DNA of 64,000 bases from JAXGOI01 sp040767605 (GCA_040767605.1 JAXGOI010000001.1:1116001-1180000); one strand, 5' to 3'. Shown: positions 16,186-25,832, counted from the stretch's first letter. Program-made: numbers and translations. Notes: generated by a model from the letters alone, not told the origin.

Positions 16186-16917
16186 ATGAGGCTGGGGCAT
16201 AAAATTTTATTTATCGGCCGCCAGGTATTCTTCCCGGTTAATTCCTGTCCGGTTTGTAATTGCCCTAATAATTCCCCCGGCCCCTGCGGGGAATGCCTGA
16301 AAAAAATTAAAAATTTGCCCCGCTGTTCCTGCGGCTTTATTTTGCAAAACAGCTTAATTTGCCCTATTTGCGGGGAAGATAAAAAACTAAGGCCCTTGAC
16401 CGGCGTTTTGCCCGGGCTTTTTTATGAGGGGAGCCTAAGGCAAAATATAATTAAGTTTAAATATGGGGGCAAAACTTATTTTGCCCGGCCCTTTGCCGCC
16501 CTTTTAGAGGCCTTAATAAGGGAGTTTTACCCCAAGCTGCAATTTGAGGCAATAGTACCGGTGCCCTTATCTTTTAAAAGAGAGAAAGAAAGAGGGTATA
16601 ATCAGGCTGAGCTTTGCGCCGGGTTTTTAGGAAAAGCGCTGGATTTGCCCCATTTCCCTAAGGCTTTAGAGCGGGTAAAGGAAACCCCTCCTTTAGCCGG
16701 CCAAACAAGGGAGCAAAGGCTTAAATATATGAAAAAGGCCTTTATAGCCGATGCCTCTCAGGTAAAGGGGAAGAGAATTCTTTTATTAGACGATATTTTT
16801 ACCACCGGGGCAACAGCCTTCAGCTGCGGCGAGGCTCTTTTAAAAGCCGGCGCCAAAGAGGTTTTTGCCCTTACTTTAGCCTATACCCCGGCGGAGAATA
16901 ATCAATCCACAAGTTAA
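16186..16917 (+). CDS. comF: ComF family phosphoribosyltransferase-like protein
   Basis: A 243-aa ComF-family protein, linked in Bacillus to DNA uptake. N-terminal zinc-finger region (CPVCNC, CGEC, C-x-C, CPICGED) followed by a type-I phosphoribosyltransferase domain with KRERGYNQAELCA-like (KFKYGGKTYFARPFA, REKERGYNQAELC) and the PRPP loop LLLDDIFTTGATA. Length is normal for the family. Downstream is a 246-bp gap before hpf, an order found in many Firmicutes (comF near hpf-secA). The actual biochemical role of ComF is uncertain; a late competence step is known only in a few species. Confidence 0.92.
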   Translation: MRLGHKILFIGRQVFFPVNSCPVCNCPNNSPGPCGECLKKIKNLPRCSCGFILQNSLICPICGEDKKLRPLTGVLPGLFYEGSLRQNIIKFKYGGKTYFARPFAALLEALIREFYPKLQFEAIVPVPLSFKREKERGYNQAELCAGFLGKALDLPHFPKALERVKETPPLAGQTREQRLKYMKKAFIADASQVKGKRILLLDDIFTTGATAFSCGEALLKAGAKEVFALTLAYTPAENNQSTS

Positions 16918-16977
16918 GCACAATAAATAGAGTTAATCCCCAAAAACATAAGGGTAAAACACAAATTATTAACAATA

Positions 16978-16995
16978 TTATCCACATTTTCCACA
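16978..16995 (+). promoter_or_regulatory. Two adjacent DnaA-box-like sequences
   Basis: TTATCCACA, an exact DnaA consensus 9-mer, is directly followed by TTTTCCACA, which differs at one position. They lie in an A/T-rich gap between comF and hpf. There are too few boxes, and no dnaA/dnaN, for an origin call; a DnaA-controlled promoter or chance is possible. Confidence 0.45.
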
Positions 16996-17043
16996 GAAAA
17001 AGCGGCTAAAATTCTATTATGGCAACAGAGATTTTAATTAAAC

Positions 17044-17066
17044 AAAAAGAGGAAAAACCTCTTTTT
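17044..17066 (+). terminator. Short hairpin between comF and hpf
   Basis: AAAAAGAGG / CCTCTTTTT with a 5-nt A loop lies in the gap between comF and hpf and can end the comF transcript; the T-run is part of the stem. Confidence 0.6.
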
Positions 17067-17163
17067 AGGGGAATTCTTTACAGTAGCAAGGCAAAACCTA
17101 AACAAACTAAACCAAGCTAGACGCCGCTTTTGCGGTTGATAATATATGTAAGGGGTGAAGGTT

Positions 17164-17694
17164 ATGAAGGTTAATGTAAAAGCAAGAAATTTGGAAGTAA
17201 CTTTAGCTCTCCGTGAATATCTTGAAAAAAGGCTTGCCAAGTTTGAAAAGCTTGTAGGCGCCGAGGAAGCCCAGGCTACATTTTCCGTAATTAAGGACAG
17301 GCACCGTGTGGAGGTAACCATACCCTTAAACGGGCGGATTCTTCGGGGAGAAGAAGAAGGCTATGATATGTATTCTGCTATTGACAGTGTATCAGATAAA
17401 TTAGAAAGCCAGGTTCAGCGTTATAAAACCCGCCTTTCCAAAAAGGGCCGGGGCATAACAAAAGATGCCCATCTTGCGGCATTGGTAAGCCAGCCTCATC
17501 CGGAAGAGGAGGATGAATTCCCCGTAAGGGTTAAGCGCTTCCCCTTAAAGCCCATGCCTGTGGAAGAGGCTATTATGCAAATGAACCTTTTAGGGCATAA
17601 TTTTTTCCTCTTTTTAAATGCCGACGGGGAGCAAATGAATTTAGTTTATAAGCGCCGGGACGGAAGCTACGGCCTTTTGGCGCCGGAGGTTTAG
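17164..17694 (+). CDS. hpf: Ribosome hibernation-promoting factor, long form
   Basis: Long HPF dimerises 70S ribosomes into inactive 100S particles in stationary phase. The 176-aa protein has an N-terminal S30AE domain (MKVNVKARNLEVTLALREYL, then KLEKLV-type helix; DRHRVEVTIPLNG; ILRGEEEGYDMYSAIDSV) and a C-terminal dimerisation domain from about residue 118 (VRVKRFPLKPMPVEEAIMQM, HNFFLFLNADGEQMNLVYKR). I chose the ATG 6 nt after AGGGGTG; the GTG inside the SD would only add MKV. It precedes secA as in most Firmicutes, with one unknown gene between. Confidence 0.96.
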   Translation: MKVNVKARNLEVTLALREYLEKRLAKFEKLVGAEEAQATFSVIKDRHRVEVTIPLNGRILRGEEEGYDMYSAIDSVSDKLESQVQRYKTRLSKKGRGITKDAHLAALVSQPHPEEEDEFPVRVKRFPLKPMPVEEAIMQMNLLGHNFFLFLNADGEQMNLVYKRRDGSYGLLAPEV

Positions 17695-17820
17695 CCTATT
17701 GCAATCCGGCAAATTATTAATGGCAAGGGGCAGTATTAAAAAAGGCTAATATAGGTATATGCGCCTCAAGGCCTAAACCTGCTGTTTTGTTCCGGCAGGA
17801 TAATAAAGGCAAGGATATTA

Positions 17821-17849
17821 TTGGAGGAATCCGCAGTTTGTGCTATAAT
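17821..17849 (+). promoter_or_regulatory. Sigma-A type promoter
   Basis: TTGGAG, a 17-nt spacer and TATAAT, with a TGc extended -10, lie about 37 bp before the ATG of the next gene. Confidence 0.7.
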
Positions 17850-17885
17850 GGCATTAGCAGTTTTAGAATTTGCAGGAGGTTTTAA

Positions 17886-18605
17886 ATGATTAATCAAAGA
17901 GAACAAGTCCTACGCAGTCAATATGAGGATGCCCTTGCCCAAATTGACAGCGTAATGGCTTCTAAAATTACCCTCAATGATGAGGGGGCTATTGCCGGAA
18001 TAAATATTCTTGCCACTGCGGATAGGCTTTCTGAGGATATACTTGAGGATGCGCTTCATGTTTTTCAAACAAAATTCGGCCTGGAAGCGGAGCCTCAATA
18101 TATTAGTATTACCCAGGATGATTTAAGCAAGCAATGGGATGCTTATATCGGCAGCAATAAAATTATCCCGGTGGAGCCTCCCCTCAATGGGGCGCCTGCT
18201 GCTAAACCCTTATTTCCCAGGTTCCGTTTATTATGTGTAAATACCGTTATAACCGGTCTGGAAATGGAGGTTTCGGTTCAAATAGGCTTTATGGGAGAAG
18301 TTTTTGAGGGTACCGTAAGAGGGCCAAAGACTTCCTCCGGAAGGCTGTTTATGGTAGCCGCCGCCACTATGCAGGCTGTCAGCAAGTTTTTAGGGGATAA
18401 AGCGGCTTTAATTGCAGAAGAAGTAGTAAAAACTAAAATGGCCCAGAGAGATTCTATTTTGGCCAGTGTAACCATGATTACCGAAAACGAAGAGGAAACC
18501 CTTTTAGGCTCGGTATTCGTTAAAGAAGACGAAAACGAGGCCGTAAGCAGAGCAGCTTTAGACGCTATTAACCGCAGAATTATGATGCTTGCCGGTAAGG
18601 ACTGA
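17886..18605 (+). CDS. Hypothetical protein between hpf and secA
   Basis: A soluble protein of 239 aa with no signal peptide or membrane segment, preceded by GCAGGAGG and its own promoter. The body looks alternately helical (QREQVLRSQYEDALAQIDSV) and beta (VITGLEMEVSVQIGFMGEVF, EGTVRGPKTSSGR), ending in ESVFVKE-like LGSVFVKEDENEAVSRAALD. The last part resembles the conserved end of a clostridial family near hpf-secA, but I know of no function. It could be a ribosome or stress-linked factor, judging only from position. Confidence 0.7.
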   Translation: MINQREQVLRSQYEDALAQIDSVMASKITLNDEGAIAGINILATADRLSEDILEDALHVFQTKFGLEAEPQYISITQDDLSKQWDAYIGSNKIIPVEPPLNGAPAAKPLFPRFRLLCVNTVITGLEMEVSVQIGFMGEVFEGTVRGPKTSSGRLFMVAAATMQAVSKFLGDKAALIAEEVVKTKMAQRDSILASVTMITENEEETLLGSVFVKEDENEAVSRAALDAINRRIMMLAGKD

Positions 18606-18624
18606 TTTGTTTTTCCGAAGCTTT

Positions 18625-18665
18625 GGGGCTGTTTATACCCTTGGGTATGGCAGCCCCTTCTTTAT
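18625..18665 (+). terminator. Rho-independent terminator before secA
   Basis: The stem GGGGCTG / CAGCCCC, with an inner TACCC / GGGTA pairing, is followed by TTCTTTA. It separates secA from the upstream gene. Confidence 0.7.
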
Positions 18666-18739
18666 AGCTTTGGTTTCTTTTTTGTGTTTTTAAATGTTTT
18701 TGCAGGAATGTACGGGGTTTTTTCATGGGAGGTGTTTTT

Positions 18740-21376
18740 TTGTTAGGGTTTTTAGCTAAAATATTAGATGATAATGCCCGGGATATAAAAAAATACGGTA
18801 AAGTTGTAGATATTATCAACGGGCTGGAGGGGGAGATTTCCTCCCTGAGTGATGAGGGCTTAAAAAATAAAACCGCGGAATTTAAAAACAGGCTTGATAA
18901 GGGGGAAACCTTGGAGGATTTGCTGCCGGAGGCCTTTGCCGTAGTGCGGGAGGCCGGCAAAAGAGTTTTAAATATGCGCCATTTTGATGTTCAGCTTATA
19001 GGGGGCATGGCGCTTTTTCATGGCAGAATTGCGGAAATGAAAACCGGGGAAGGTAAAACCCTGGTGGCAACGGCCCCTGCTTACCTTCAGGCTTTAACCG
19101 GCAAGGGTGTGCATATTATAACCGTTAACGATTATTTGGCAAGCAGAGACAGCCAGTGGATGGGGCGGGTTTATAAATTCCTTGGCTTAAGTGTCGGCCT
19201 GATTATACACGGCCTGGGGCCGGAAGAAAAAAGGCAGGCCTATGCTGCGGATATTACCTATGGCACCAATAATGAATTTGGCTTTGATTATTTAAGGGAT
19301 AATATGGCGGTACACCCCAGCCATATGGTACAGAGGCCTTTAAATTACTGTATTGTAGACGAAGTGGACAGTATTCTTATTGATGAAGCCCGTACCCCTT
19401 TAATTATTTCCGGCCCTTCCGATAAGCCTACACAGCTTTATTATCAGATTGCCAAAATAATTCCCCGGCTTAAAGACGAAACGGATTATACTGTGGATGA
19501 AAAAGTCCGCAGCGCCGCTTTAACGGAAGAGGGAGTGGCAAGAGTAGAAAAGGCTTTGGGGCTGGAAAACCTCTATGATGATAAAAATACCGAAATTTGC
19601 CACCATGTTAATCAGGCCTTAAAGGCAAGCGCCTTATTCCGCCGGGATAGGGATTATGTAATAAAAGACGGCCAGGTTATTATTGTAGATGAATTTACCG
19701 GGCGTTTAATGTTCGGCCGCCGCTATAGCGAGGGCCTTCATCAGGCCATTGAGGCTAAAGAAAATGTTAAAATAGAAAGAGAAAGCCAAACCCTGGCTAC
19801 AATTACATTCCAAAATTATTTTAGAATGTATAATAAACTGGCAGGTATGACGGGTACTGCCAAAACGGAGGAAGAGGAATTCCGTAAAATTTACGGTTTG
19901 GATGTTGTAGAAATACCGACTAATCTCCCAATGATAAGAAAAGATTTATCCGACCGGATTTACAGAACGGAAAAGGGAAAATATAATGCCGTGGTAGAAG
20001 AAATTGCTGCCCATAATAAAGAGGGGCGGCCGGTTTTGGTGGGCACGGTTTCCATAGAAAAATCCGAGCTTATTTCCCTCCTTTTAAAAAATAAGGGTAT
20101 AGAGCATCAGGTTTTAAATGCAAAATTTCATGAAAAAGAGGCGGAAATTGTTTCTCAAGCCGGCAGGCTTAACGCCGTAACTATTGCTACAAATATGGCA
20201 GGCCGGGGTACGGATATTATTTTAGGAGGCAATTATCAGCTTTTAGCCGAAAGGGAAATTGCCGCCCTTGAGGCTCAGTTTGAAGATGAAGAGCAAACTT
20301 TAAGCGGCGCCGAGCGGCAGAGAATTATAGACAGGCATACCGAAGCCTCTAAAAATGAGCATGAAAGAGTTGTGGAATTGGGCGGGCTGCATATTATCGG
20401 CACAGAGCGCCATGAAAGCCGCCGTATAGATAATCAGCTTAGGGGCCGGGCCGCCCGCCAGGGAGACCCCGGTTCTACCTGCTTTTATCTTTCCGCCGAG
20501 GATGATTTAGTCCGGATTTTTGCCGGGGATTCCATGGCGGGGCTTTTAGATCGCTTTGGGGTGGATGATTCCATGCCTATAGATTCGGGTTTGGTTTCTA
20601 AAACCATAGAAAACGCCCAGAAAAAGGTAGAGGCCCGCCATTTTGATATCCGTAAAGCCGTCTTAGACTATGATGATGTTATGAATACCCAAAGGGAAAT
20701 TATTTATAAGGAGCGCCGCCAGGCCCTTTATGGGGAAAACCTTCGGGAAAGTGTTTTAGGCATGCTGGAGGATGTTATCGGTCGAATTATCGCTAATTTT
20801 ACCTCCGCGGGGCAATATACCGAGGATTGGGATATTCCGGCCCTGCTGGAAGAATTATCTCCCTATTTTGAAAAGAATTGCCCGGACGCTGAAGAAATCC
20901 GCTCTCTGGCAGCGGATGAGGTTGCACCCCTAATTATAGAAAGGCTGAAGGAAAACTACGCCCAAAGAGGGGAAAAGCTGGGGGAAGAAACCCTGTCCGA
21001 GCTTGAGAGAATAGTTATTTTAAAAGTTGTGGACAGCAAATGGATGGATCATCTTGATGCTATGGATCAATTGCGCCAGGGGATTGGCCTTAGGGCCTAT
21101 GGCCAAAGGGACCCTCTGGTGGAATATAAATACGAGGCCTTTAATATTTTCCAGCAAATGACGGAAGATATTCAAAATGAGGTTGTCCGCCTTTGCCTCA
21201 GGGCAAATTTGGTAGAGGCCCCGCAGGAAAGACGGGAAATGACGGAGAACAAGTACCAGGAAGAGACTAAAAAACCCATACGCAAAAGCCCGGAAAAGCA
21301 AATAGGCAGAAATGACCCCTGCCCCTGCGGCAGCGGAAAGAAATATAAAAAATGCTGCGGCAGAGAAGAAGAGTAA
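18740..21376 (+). CDS. secA: Preprotein translocase ATPase SecA
   Basis: The motor that drives preproteins through SecYEG. The TTG start 5 nt after GGAGGTG gives MLGFLAKILDDNARDIKKYG; an in-frame ATG upstream overlaps the SD. Of 878 aa, full length. Walker A is MKTGEGKTLVA, Walker B is DEVDSILIDEARTPL, and helicase motif VI is RGRAARQGDPGS. It ends in the zinc-binding SEC-C tail CPCGSGKKYKKCC, used to contact SecB or ribosomes. It is upstream of prfB, the common Firmicute order. Confidence 0.98.
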   Translation: MLGFLAKILDDNARDIKKYGKVVDIINGLEGEISSLSDEGLKNKTAEFKNRLDKGETLEDLLPEAFAVVREAGKRVLNMRHFDVQLIGGMALFHGRIAEMKTGEGKTLVATAPAYLQALTGKGVHIITVNDYLASRDSQWMGRVYKFLGLSVGLIIHGLGPEEKRQAYAADITYGTNNEFGFDYLRDNMAVHPSHMVQRPLNYCIVDEVDSILIDEARTPLIISGPSDKPTQLYYQIAKIIPRLKDETDYTVDEKVRSAALTEEGVARVEKALGLENLYDDKNTEICHHVNQALKASALFRRDRDYVIKDGQVIIVDEFTGRLMFGRRYSEGLHQAIEAKENVKIERESQTLATITFQNYFRMYNKLAGMTGTAKTEEEEFRKIYGLDVVEIPTNLPMIRKDLSDRIYRTEKGKYNAVVEEIAAHNKEGRPVLVGTVSIEKSELISLLLKNKGIEHQVLNAKFHEKEAEIVSQAGRLNAVTIATNMAGRGTDIILGGNYQLLAEREIAALEAQFEDEEQTLSGAERQRIIDRHTEASKNEHERVVELGGLHIIGTERHESRRIDNQLRGRAARQGDPGSTCFYLSAEDDLVRIFAGDSMAGLLDRFGVDDSMPIDSGLVSKTIENAQKKVEARHFDIRKAVLDYDDVMNTQREIIYKERRQALYGENLRESVLGMLEDVIGRIIANFTSAGQYTEDWDIPALLEELSPYFEKNCPDAEEIRSLAADEVAPLIIERLKENYAQRGEKLGEETLSELERIVILKVVDSKWMDHLDAMDQLRQGIGLRAYGQRDPLVEYKYEAFNIFQQMTEDIQNEVVRLCLRANLVEAPQERREMTENKYQEETKKPIRKSPEKQIGRNDPCPCGSGKKYKKCCGREEE

Positions 21377-21427
21377 TAAAAGCGGCTTAAAGGCTTTAAA
21401 ACCAGGCCTGAAAAAGAGGAGGCAGCC

Positions 21428-22553
21428 ATGGTAGAAGATTTACGCCCTCAAATAAGCGAATACCGCCGGCGGGTTGAAAACCTTAGGAGGTCCCTTTGAC
21501 ATAGAGGGTAAAGAGGCTAGAATAGCCGAAGCCCAAAAAGAAACCCTGGCGGAAGATTTTTGGCAGGATGCGGAAAAAGCCCGCCGCAAAATGGCCTTTA
21601 TTAATGAGCAAAAAGAGGCCGTCAGCCGATATATGGCGCTTAACCAAAACCTTGAAGAAATTGAAGCCCTTTGGGAGCTGGCCTTTGAGGCCGATGACGA
21701 GGCCCTTTGGGCTGAGGGCAAGGGGCTGCTCCGTAATTTTAACAAGCAGCTGGAAAAGGCCGAGCTTGATATTTTATTAAGCGGAGAATATGATAATCAT
21801 AATGTGATTTTATCCCTCCATGCCGGGGCAGGGGGGGTTGAGGCCCAGGATTGGGTAGAAATGCTTTTAAGAATGTATACTCGCTATTGTGATAAAAAAG
21901 GCTATAAAACAGAATTAATAGATTTTCTCCCCGGGGAAGAGGCCGGCATAAAAAGCGCCTCTTTAGCTGTGGAGGGCTTAAATGCCTACGGCTATTTTAA
22001 ATCGGAAAAAGGAGTGCACCGCCTGGTGAGAATATCCCCCTTCGATTCTGCAGGCAGGCGCCATACCTCATTTGCCTCCGTTGAGGTTTTGCCTCAGGTG
22101 GAGGAAAATAATGAGGTTGAAATTGATGAGGATGACCTCCGTATAGATACCTTCCGTTCCGGCGGCAAGGGGGGGCAGCATGTAAATAAGACGGATTCCG
22201 CCGTGAGAATTACCCATATTCCCACCGGCATAGTTGTTCAATGCCAAAATGAGCGCTCTCAGCTCTCCAATAAAGATAAAGCCATGAAAATGCTTTACGC
22301 CAAGCTTTTGGATTTAAAAATTCAAAAGAAGGAGGCCGAGCTTAACAGCATTCGGGGGGATACTCAGGAAATAGCCTGGGGCAGTCAAATCCGCTCTTAT
22401 GTTTTTCAGCCCTACCGCCTGGTTAAAGACCATAGAACAAATTTTGAAGCCGGTAATGTGGATGCCGTTATGGATGGGGAAATTGAGGATTTTATTTCGG
22501 CTTATTTGCAAATGCAATCTTTAGGCAGAAACTCTTTAGAAAAAACTTTTTAG
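21428..22553 (+). CDS. prfB: Peptide chain release factor 2, programmed +1 frameshift
   Basis: Terminates translation at UGA and UAA. The first 23 codons run from ATG (after GAGGAGG) to an in-frame TGA at 21497. The slip site reads AGGAGG TCC CTT TGA C: an internal SD, the slippery CTT and a UGA followed by C, the classic RF2 autoregulation arrangement. A +1 slip at CTT enters the main frame at GAC (21498), giving about 374 aa (join 21428-21496, 21498-22553). The GGQ motif (GGKGGQHVNKTDSAVR) and the SPF-type stop-recognition motif (ISPFDSAGRRHTSF) are intact. Without the slip only a 23-residue peptide is made. Confidence 0.97.
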
Positions 22554-22609
22554 AACAAACCTTATAAGCAGCAAAGCGATTTAATAAATAGCTTTAAAAG
22601 GATGCGTAT

Positions 22610-23530
22610 ATGCAAAAGGATAAACCTAAAGAAGAAGCAAATGCTTTAGAAAAAACCAAAGCCCCGGCAGAATTTAATAATTCAGAGGGAAATACACAAA
22701 TAAAAGAGATTAAAACCTTTGCCAAGGCAGATTTTGACTCTGTTTTGCCAAAGGAATTTTCCTCCCGGAGCAGGAATGAGTACAGAAGTAAAATGCGTAA
22801 AAGAAGAACGGCTCTTCAATTTACAGTATTTTGCGGTTTTTTACTGGTGTTTTCTTATTTATGGGCCGGTATTTTTATGCCCTTAAGGGGCGAAGGCCAG
22901 GTGGCGGAGAGCTTTAAGCAGGGCCTTGAGGCCTCAACAGCTTCCGCTAAAATAAAGGCCGGGGCCCGGCAATTTTTTAAAGGCGGGGTAAATTCTTTAA
23001 TTTTGAATTTGGAATTCCCCCAGGCCTCCCCTTTAAATTTAAGGGCTTTGGAGGCCAAATGGCTTAATTCCTCCAATATTTTTAAAGAAATTAAAGCCGG
23101 CCGGGGAGGCGGGGAGGAAAACACCCCTCAAGAGCTTACACTTTTTTGGGATGAGGAGGCCCTTGGCGGCTATTTGGAAAAGGCTGTTTTAGCCGGTTTT
23201 GATTTTAGCGATTCCCCTGAGGTAAAAATAAAAAAAGATGCAATAATAATTAAGGGCGGCCTTGAGCTTTGGGGGGCAAAAAGAGTCCTTTCTATTGCCC
23301 TTTTGCCTCAGGTAATCGAGGGGGATTTAGTCTTTTCTCTTAAAGAGATTAAATCCGACGGAGGAATTCTTGACTCTTTTATTGAAGGAAAGCTTAGGGA
23401 AGGAAAGTTTGGGGAGAATTTTATTTTGCCTGTGGAAATCCCCAAGCTGGGTTGGAAGATAAACGCTGAAAGCCTTCAGCTTAATGAAGGTAAAATGGAG
23501 CTTAAGGCGGTTGCAAAAAACTTGCCTTAA
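22610..23530 (+). CDS. Membrane-anchored protein of unknown function
   Basis: A 306-aa protein: about 70 charged cytoplasmic residues, one membrane helix (LQFTVFCGFLLVFSYLWAGI, near residue 70-90), then about 210 external residues. The external part has repeats of beta pattern (IIKGGLELWGAKRVLSIALL, LVFSLKEIKSDGGILDSFIE, LNEGKMELKAVAKNLP). This resembles LmeA/YpmS or DUF2993 lipid-binding beta folds, a guess from style only. It has a moderate SD (AAGGATG). It sits between prfB and the transketolase genes. Confidence 0.65.
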   Translation: MQKDKPKEEANALEKTKAPAEFNNSEGNTQIKEIKTFAKADFDSVLPKEFSSRSRNEYRSKMRKRRTALQFTVFCGFLLVFSYLWAGIFMPLRGEGQVAESFKQGLEASTASAKIKAGARQFFKGGVNSLILNLEFPQASPLNLRALEAKWLNSSNIFKEIKAGRGGGEENTPQELTLFWDEEALGGYLEKAVLAGFDFSDSPEVKIKKDAIIIKGGLELWGAKRVLSIALLPQVIEGDLVFSLKEIKSDGGILDSFIEGKLREGKFGENFILPVEIPKLGWKINAESLQLNEGKMELKAVAKNLP

Positions 23531-23615
23531 GGCTTAAAGGCCTTTTAAGGCTAAAATTGTTTTTAATTAAAACCGCCAAATAAGGGCGGAGAATAAAAAT
23601 AAAGAGGTGTATGGA

Positions 23616-24422
23616 ATGTCTCAAAAAACTCAAGAAAAGGCATTGGAAATCCGTAGGCAAATTATAAAAATGCTTACCGCTGCCGGTTCCGGGCATCCAG
23701 GAGGCTCTCTTTCTGCCGCGGATATTATGGCGGTTTTATATTTTCAGGAGCTTAAGCTGGACCCTGAAAACCCCCACTGGAAAGAGAGGGACCGCTTTAT
23801 ACTTTCCAAAGGCCATGCCGCACCAGCCCTTTATGCCGCTTTGGCTTTAAAAGGTTATTGCGGCTTAGAAGAGCTGGCAAATCTGCGCCGTTTAGGCAGC
23901 CGCCTTCAGGGGCATCCGGATATGCGTAAATTCCCGGGGATAGAAATTTCCACCGGCTCTTTGGGCCAGGGGCTTTCCGCCGCCTGCGGTATGGCATTAG
24001 CCTCCCGCCTGGATAAGCTTAATAATACAGTTTTTGTTCTTATGGGGGACGGCGAGGTTCAAGAGGGGCAGGTTTGGGAGGCCGCCATGTTTGCCGCCCA
24101 TTATAAGCTGGATAATCTTATTGCCTTTATTGACCATAACGGTTTGCAAATAGACGGCAATATTTGCGATGTTTTATCCCCCGAGCCCCTTCCTGAAAAA
24201 TGGCTTAGCTTTAACTGGCATGTTCAGGTAATAGACGGCCATGACCATAATGAAATTACCCGGGCCATTGCAAATGCCCGCAGTGAAAAGGGCCGCCCCT
24301 CCATGATAATTGCCAATACCGTTAAGGGTAAAGGGGTTAGCTTTATGGAGAACCAGGCCGGCTGGCATGGGAATGCCCCTAAAGAAGAACAATGCAGCCA
24401 GGCTCTGGCGGAATTGGTTTAA
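23616..24422 (+). CDS. Transketolase N-terminal (TPP) subunit
   Basis: The thiamine-diphosphate-binding half of a two-subunit transketolase (sugar interconversion in the non-oxidative pentose phosphate path). The 268-aa protein shows SGHPGGSLSAADIMAVLYF, SKGHAAPALYAALA and the TPP motif GDGEVQEGQVWEAAMFA, all usual for the family. ATG is taken after AGAGGTG. The C-terminal subunit follows after 12 bp. Split transketolases are common in anaerobic Firmicutes and Archaea; related sugar enzymes (for example DXP-like) remain possible but less likely. Confidence 0.93.
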   Translation: MSQKTQEKALEIRRQIIKMLTAAGSGHPGGSLSAADIMAVLYFQELKLDPENPHWKERDRFILSKGHAAPALYAALALKGYCGLEELANLRRLGSRLQGHPDMRKFPGIEISTGSLGQGLSAACGMALASRLDKLNNTVFVLMGDGEVQEGQVWEAAMFAAHYKLDNLIAFIDHNGLQIDGNICDVLSPEPLPEKWLSFNWHVQVIDGHDHNEITRAIANARSEKGRPSMIIANTVKGKGVSFMENQAGWHGNAPKEEQCSQALAELV

Positions 24423-24434
24423 GGAGGCTTAAAA

Positions 24435-25379
24435 ATGAAAAAGATTGCAACCCGTGAGGCCTATGGTAAGGCTCTTGCCGCCTTAGGGCGGATTAATTCG
24501 GATATAGTAGTTTTAGATGCAGACCTTTCAAAATCCACTAAAACGGCGGATTTTGCCCAGGAATTCCCTGAGCGCTTCTTTAATGCCGGTATTGCGGAGC
24601 AGAATATGATGGGGGTTGCGGCAGGCCTTGCCGCCGCCGGTAAAATCCCCTTTGCCAGCACTTTTGCGGTTTTCGCCTCCGGCCGGGCTTTTGAGCAAAT
24701 CCGTAATAGTATTGCCTATACAGGGCTTGGGGTAAAAATAGCGGCTACCCATGCCGGTATAACAGTGGGAGAGGACGGCGGCTCTCACCAGGCCATTGAA
24801 GATATTGCCCTTATGCGCTCCCTCCCCGGGATGAAGGTGGTTGTTCCCTGTGATGCCGAGGAAACCGCCCAGGCCGTAAAGGCCCTGGCTGAAGATAACG
24901 GCCCGGCATATTTGCGCCTGGGGCGCCTGGGCACCCCGGAGATTAATGATAGCTCTTATAAATTTAAATTAGGCAAAGGGGTTTTATTGCGCAAGGGTAC
25001 CGATGTGGTTATTTTTGCCTGCGGGATGATGGTTGCCCCGGCTCTTGAGGCTGCGGAGCTTTTAGCTCAGGAGAGTATACAGGTAGCTGTTGTTAATATT
25101 CATACCCTTAAGCCTTTGGATACTGAATTAATTAATGAGCTGGCCACTGCCTGCGGCGCCGCTATTACAGTAGAAGAGCATAGTATAATCGGCGGTTTGG
25201 GCAGCGCAGTTGCGGAAACCCTAGTGGAAAATACTCCTATCCCAATGATAAGAGTAGGAATAAGAGATACCTTCGGCCAATCGGGCAGCCCCGCCGTTTT
25301 ACTGGAAAAATACGGCCTGACCCCTATTTATATTGCAGGCTGGGCCAAAAAGGCTATGGCCCGTAAATCCCATAAATAA
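24435..25379 (+). CDS. Transketolase C-terminal (pyrimidine-binding) subunit
   Basis: Partner of the preceding gene, forming the active enzyme. The 314-aa protein has the Pyr domain (AGIAEQNMMGVAAGLAAAGK, catalytic Glu in IAEQN; THAGITVGEDGGSHQAIED) and a C-terminal transketolase domain (VVNIHTLKPLD, VEEHSIIGGLGSAVAE). Length equals that of other split-transketolase C subunits. AAGGAGG precedes the ATG. Followed by a long intergenic gap with a terminator. Confidence 0.93.
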   Translation: MKKIATREAYGKALAALGRINSDIVVLDADLSKSTKTADFAQEFPERFFNAGIAEQNMMGVAAGLAAAGKIPFASTFAVFASGRAFEQIRNSIAYTGLGVKIAATHAGITVGEDGGSHQAIEDIALMRSLPGMKVVVPCDAEETAQAVKALAEDNGPAYLRLGRLGTPEINDSSYKFKLGKGVLLRKGTDVVIFACGMMVAPALEAAELLAQESIQVAVVNIHTLKPLDTELINELATACGAAITVEEHSIIGGLGSAVAETLVENTPIPMIRVGIRDTFGQSGSPAVLLEKYGLTPIYIAGWAKKAMARKSHK

Positions 25380-25456
25380 AGATAAAAATAACTGGTAAGT
25401 TCGGAAGTATAAATAAAAGCCTGGATAAAAATATAATTAAAAACTATAAACGAAAT

Positions 25457-25500
25457 AAAGCCCTCAATAAGAAAATTTTATTGGGGGCTTTATTATTTTG
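25457..25500 (+). terminator. Terminator after the transketolase pair
   Basis: AAAGCCCTCAATAA / TTATTGGGGGCTTT (14 bp, one G-U) has a 7-nt loop and is followed by ATTATTTTG. The 494-bp gap around it holds no convincing gene. Confidence 0.85.
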
Positions 25501-25673
25501 CTTAAAACTCAATGGCCTTAAAGCCCGCTAAATGACGAAATAAACATATAGAAGGGGAACAAAGGCCAAGAGAGAATAGTCCCAATAAAGAGGATTGTTT
25601 TAATAAAGAGCATGATTAGGATAAAGCCGGGCTTAATACAGACAAACACCCTTAAATTAAGGGCGGCCCCTAT

Positions 25674-25701
25674 AAAAAAGCCTTTTTAAAGGAGCTTTTT
25701 T
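25674..25701 (+). terminator. A/T-rich hairpin in the gap before ftsE
   Basis: AAAAAAGC, an inner CTTT / AAAG pair, and GCTTTTTT form a small stem with a U-run. It is a second, weaker terminator-like structure. Confidence 0.45.
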
Positions 25702-25832
25702 AATCGATACGCTTTTTATTTATAAAGGGGAGAATACTTAAAGGGCTGTTAAAATATTCCAGATATGTTTTTGATTTAAAAAAGAGCAGGAAATAGGCAT
25801 TTAGCTGTCGAAAAAGATATATTTATTACCCC

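Noticed and set aside
16900..17160. Chromosomal origin near the DnaA boxes
   Set aside because: Only two boxes, and dnaA, dnaN and recF are absent in the whole window.
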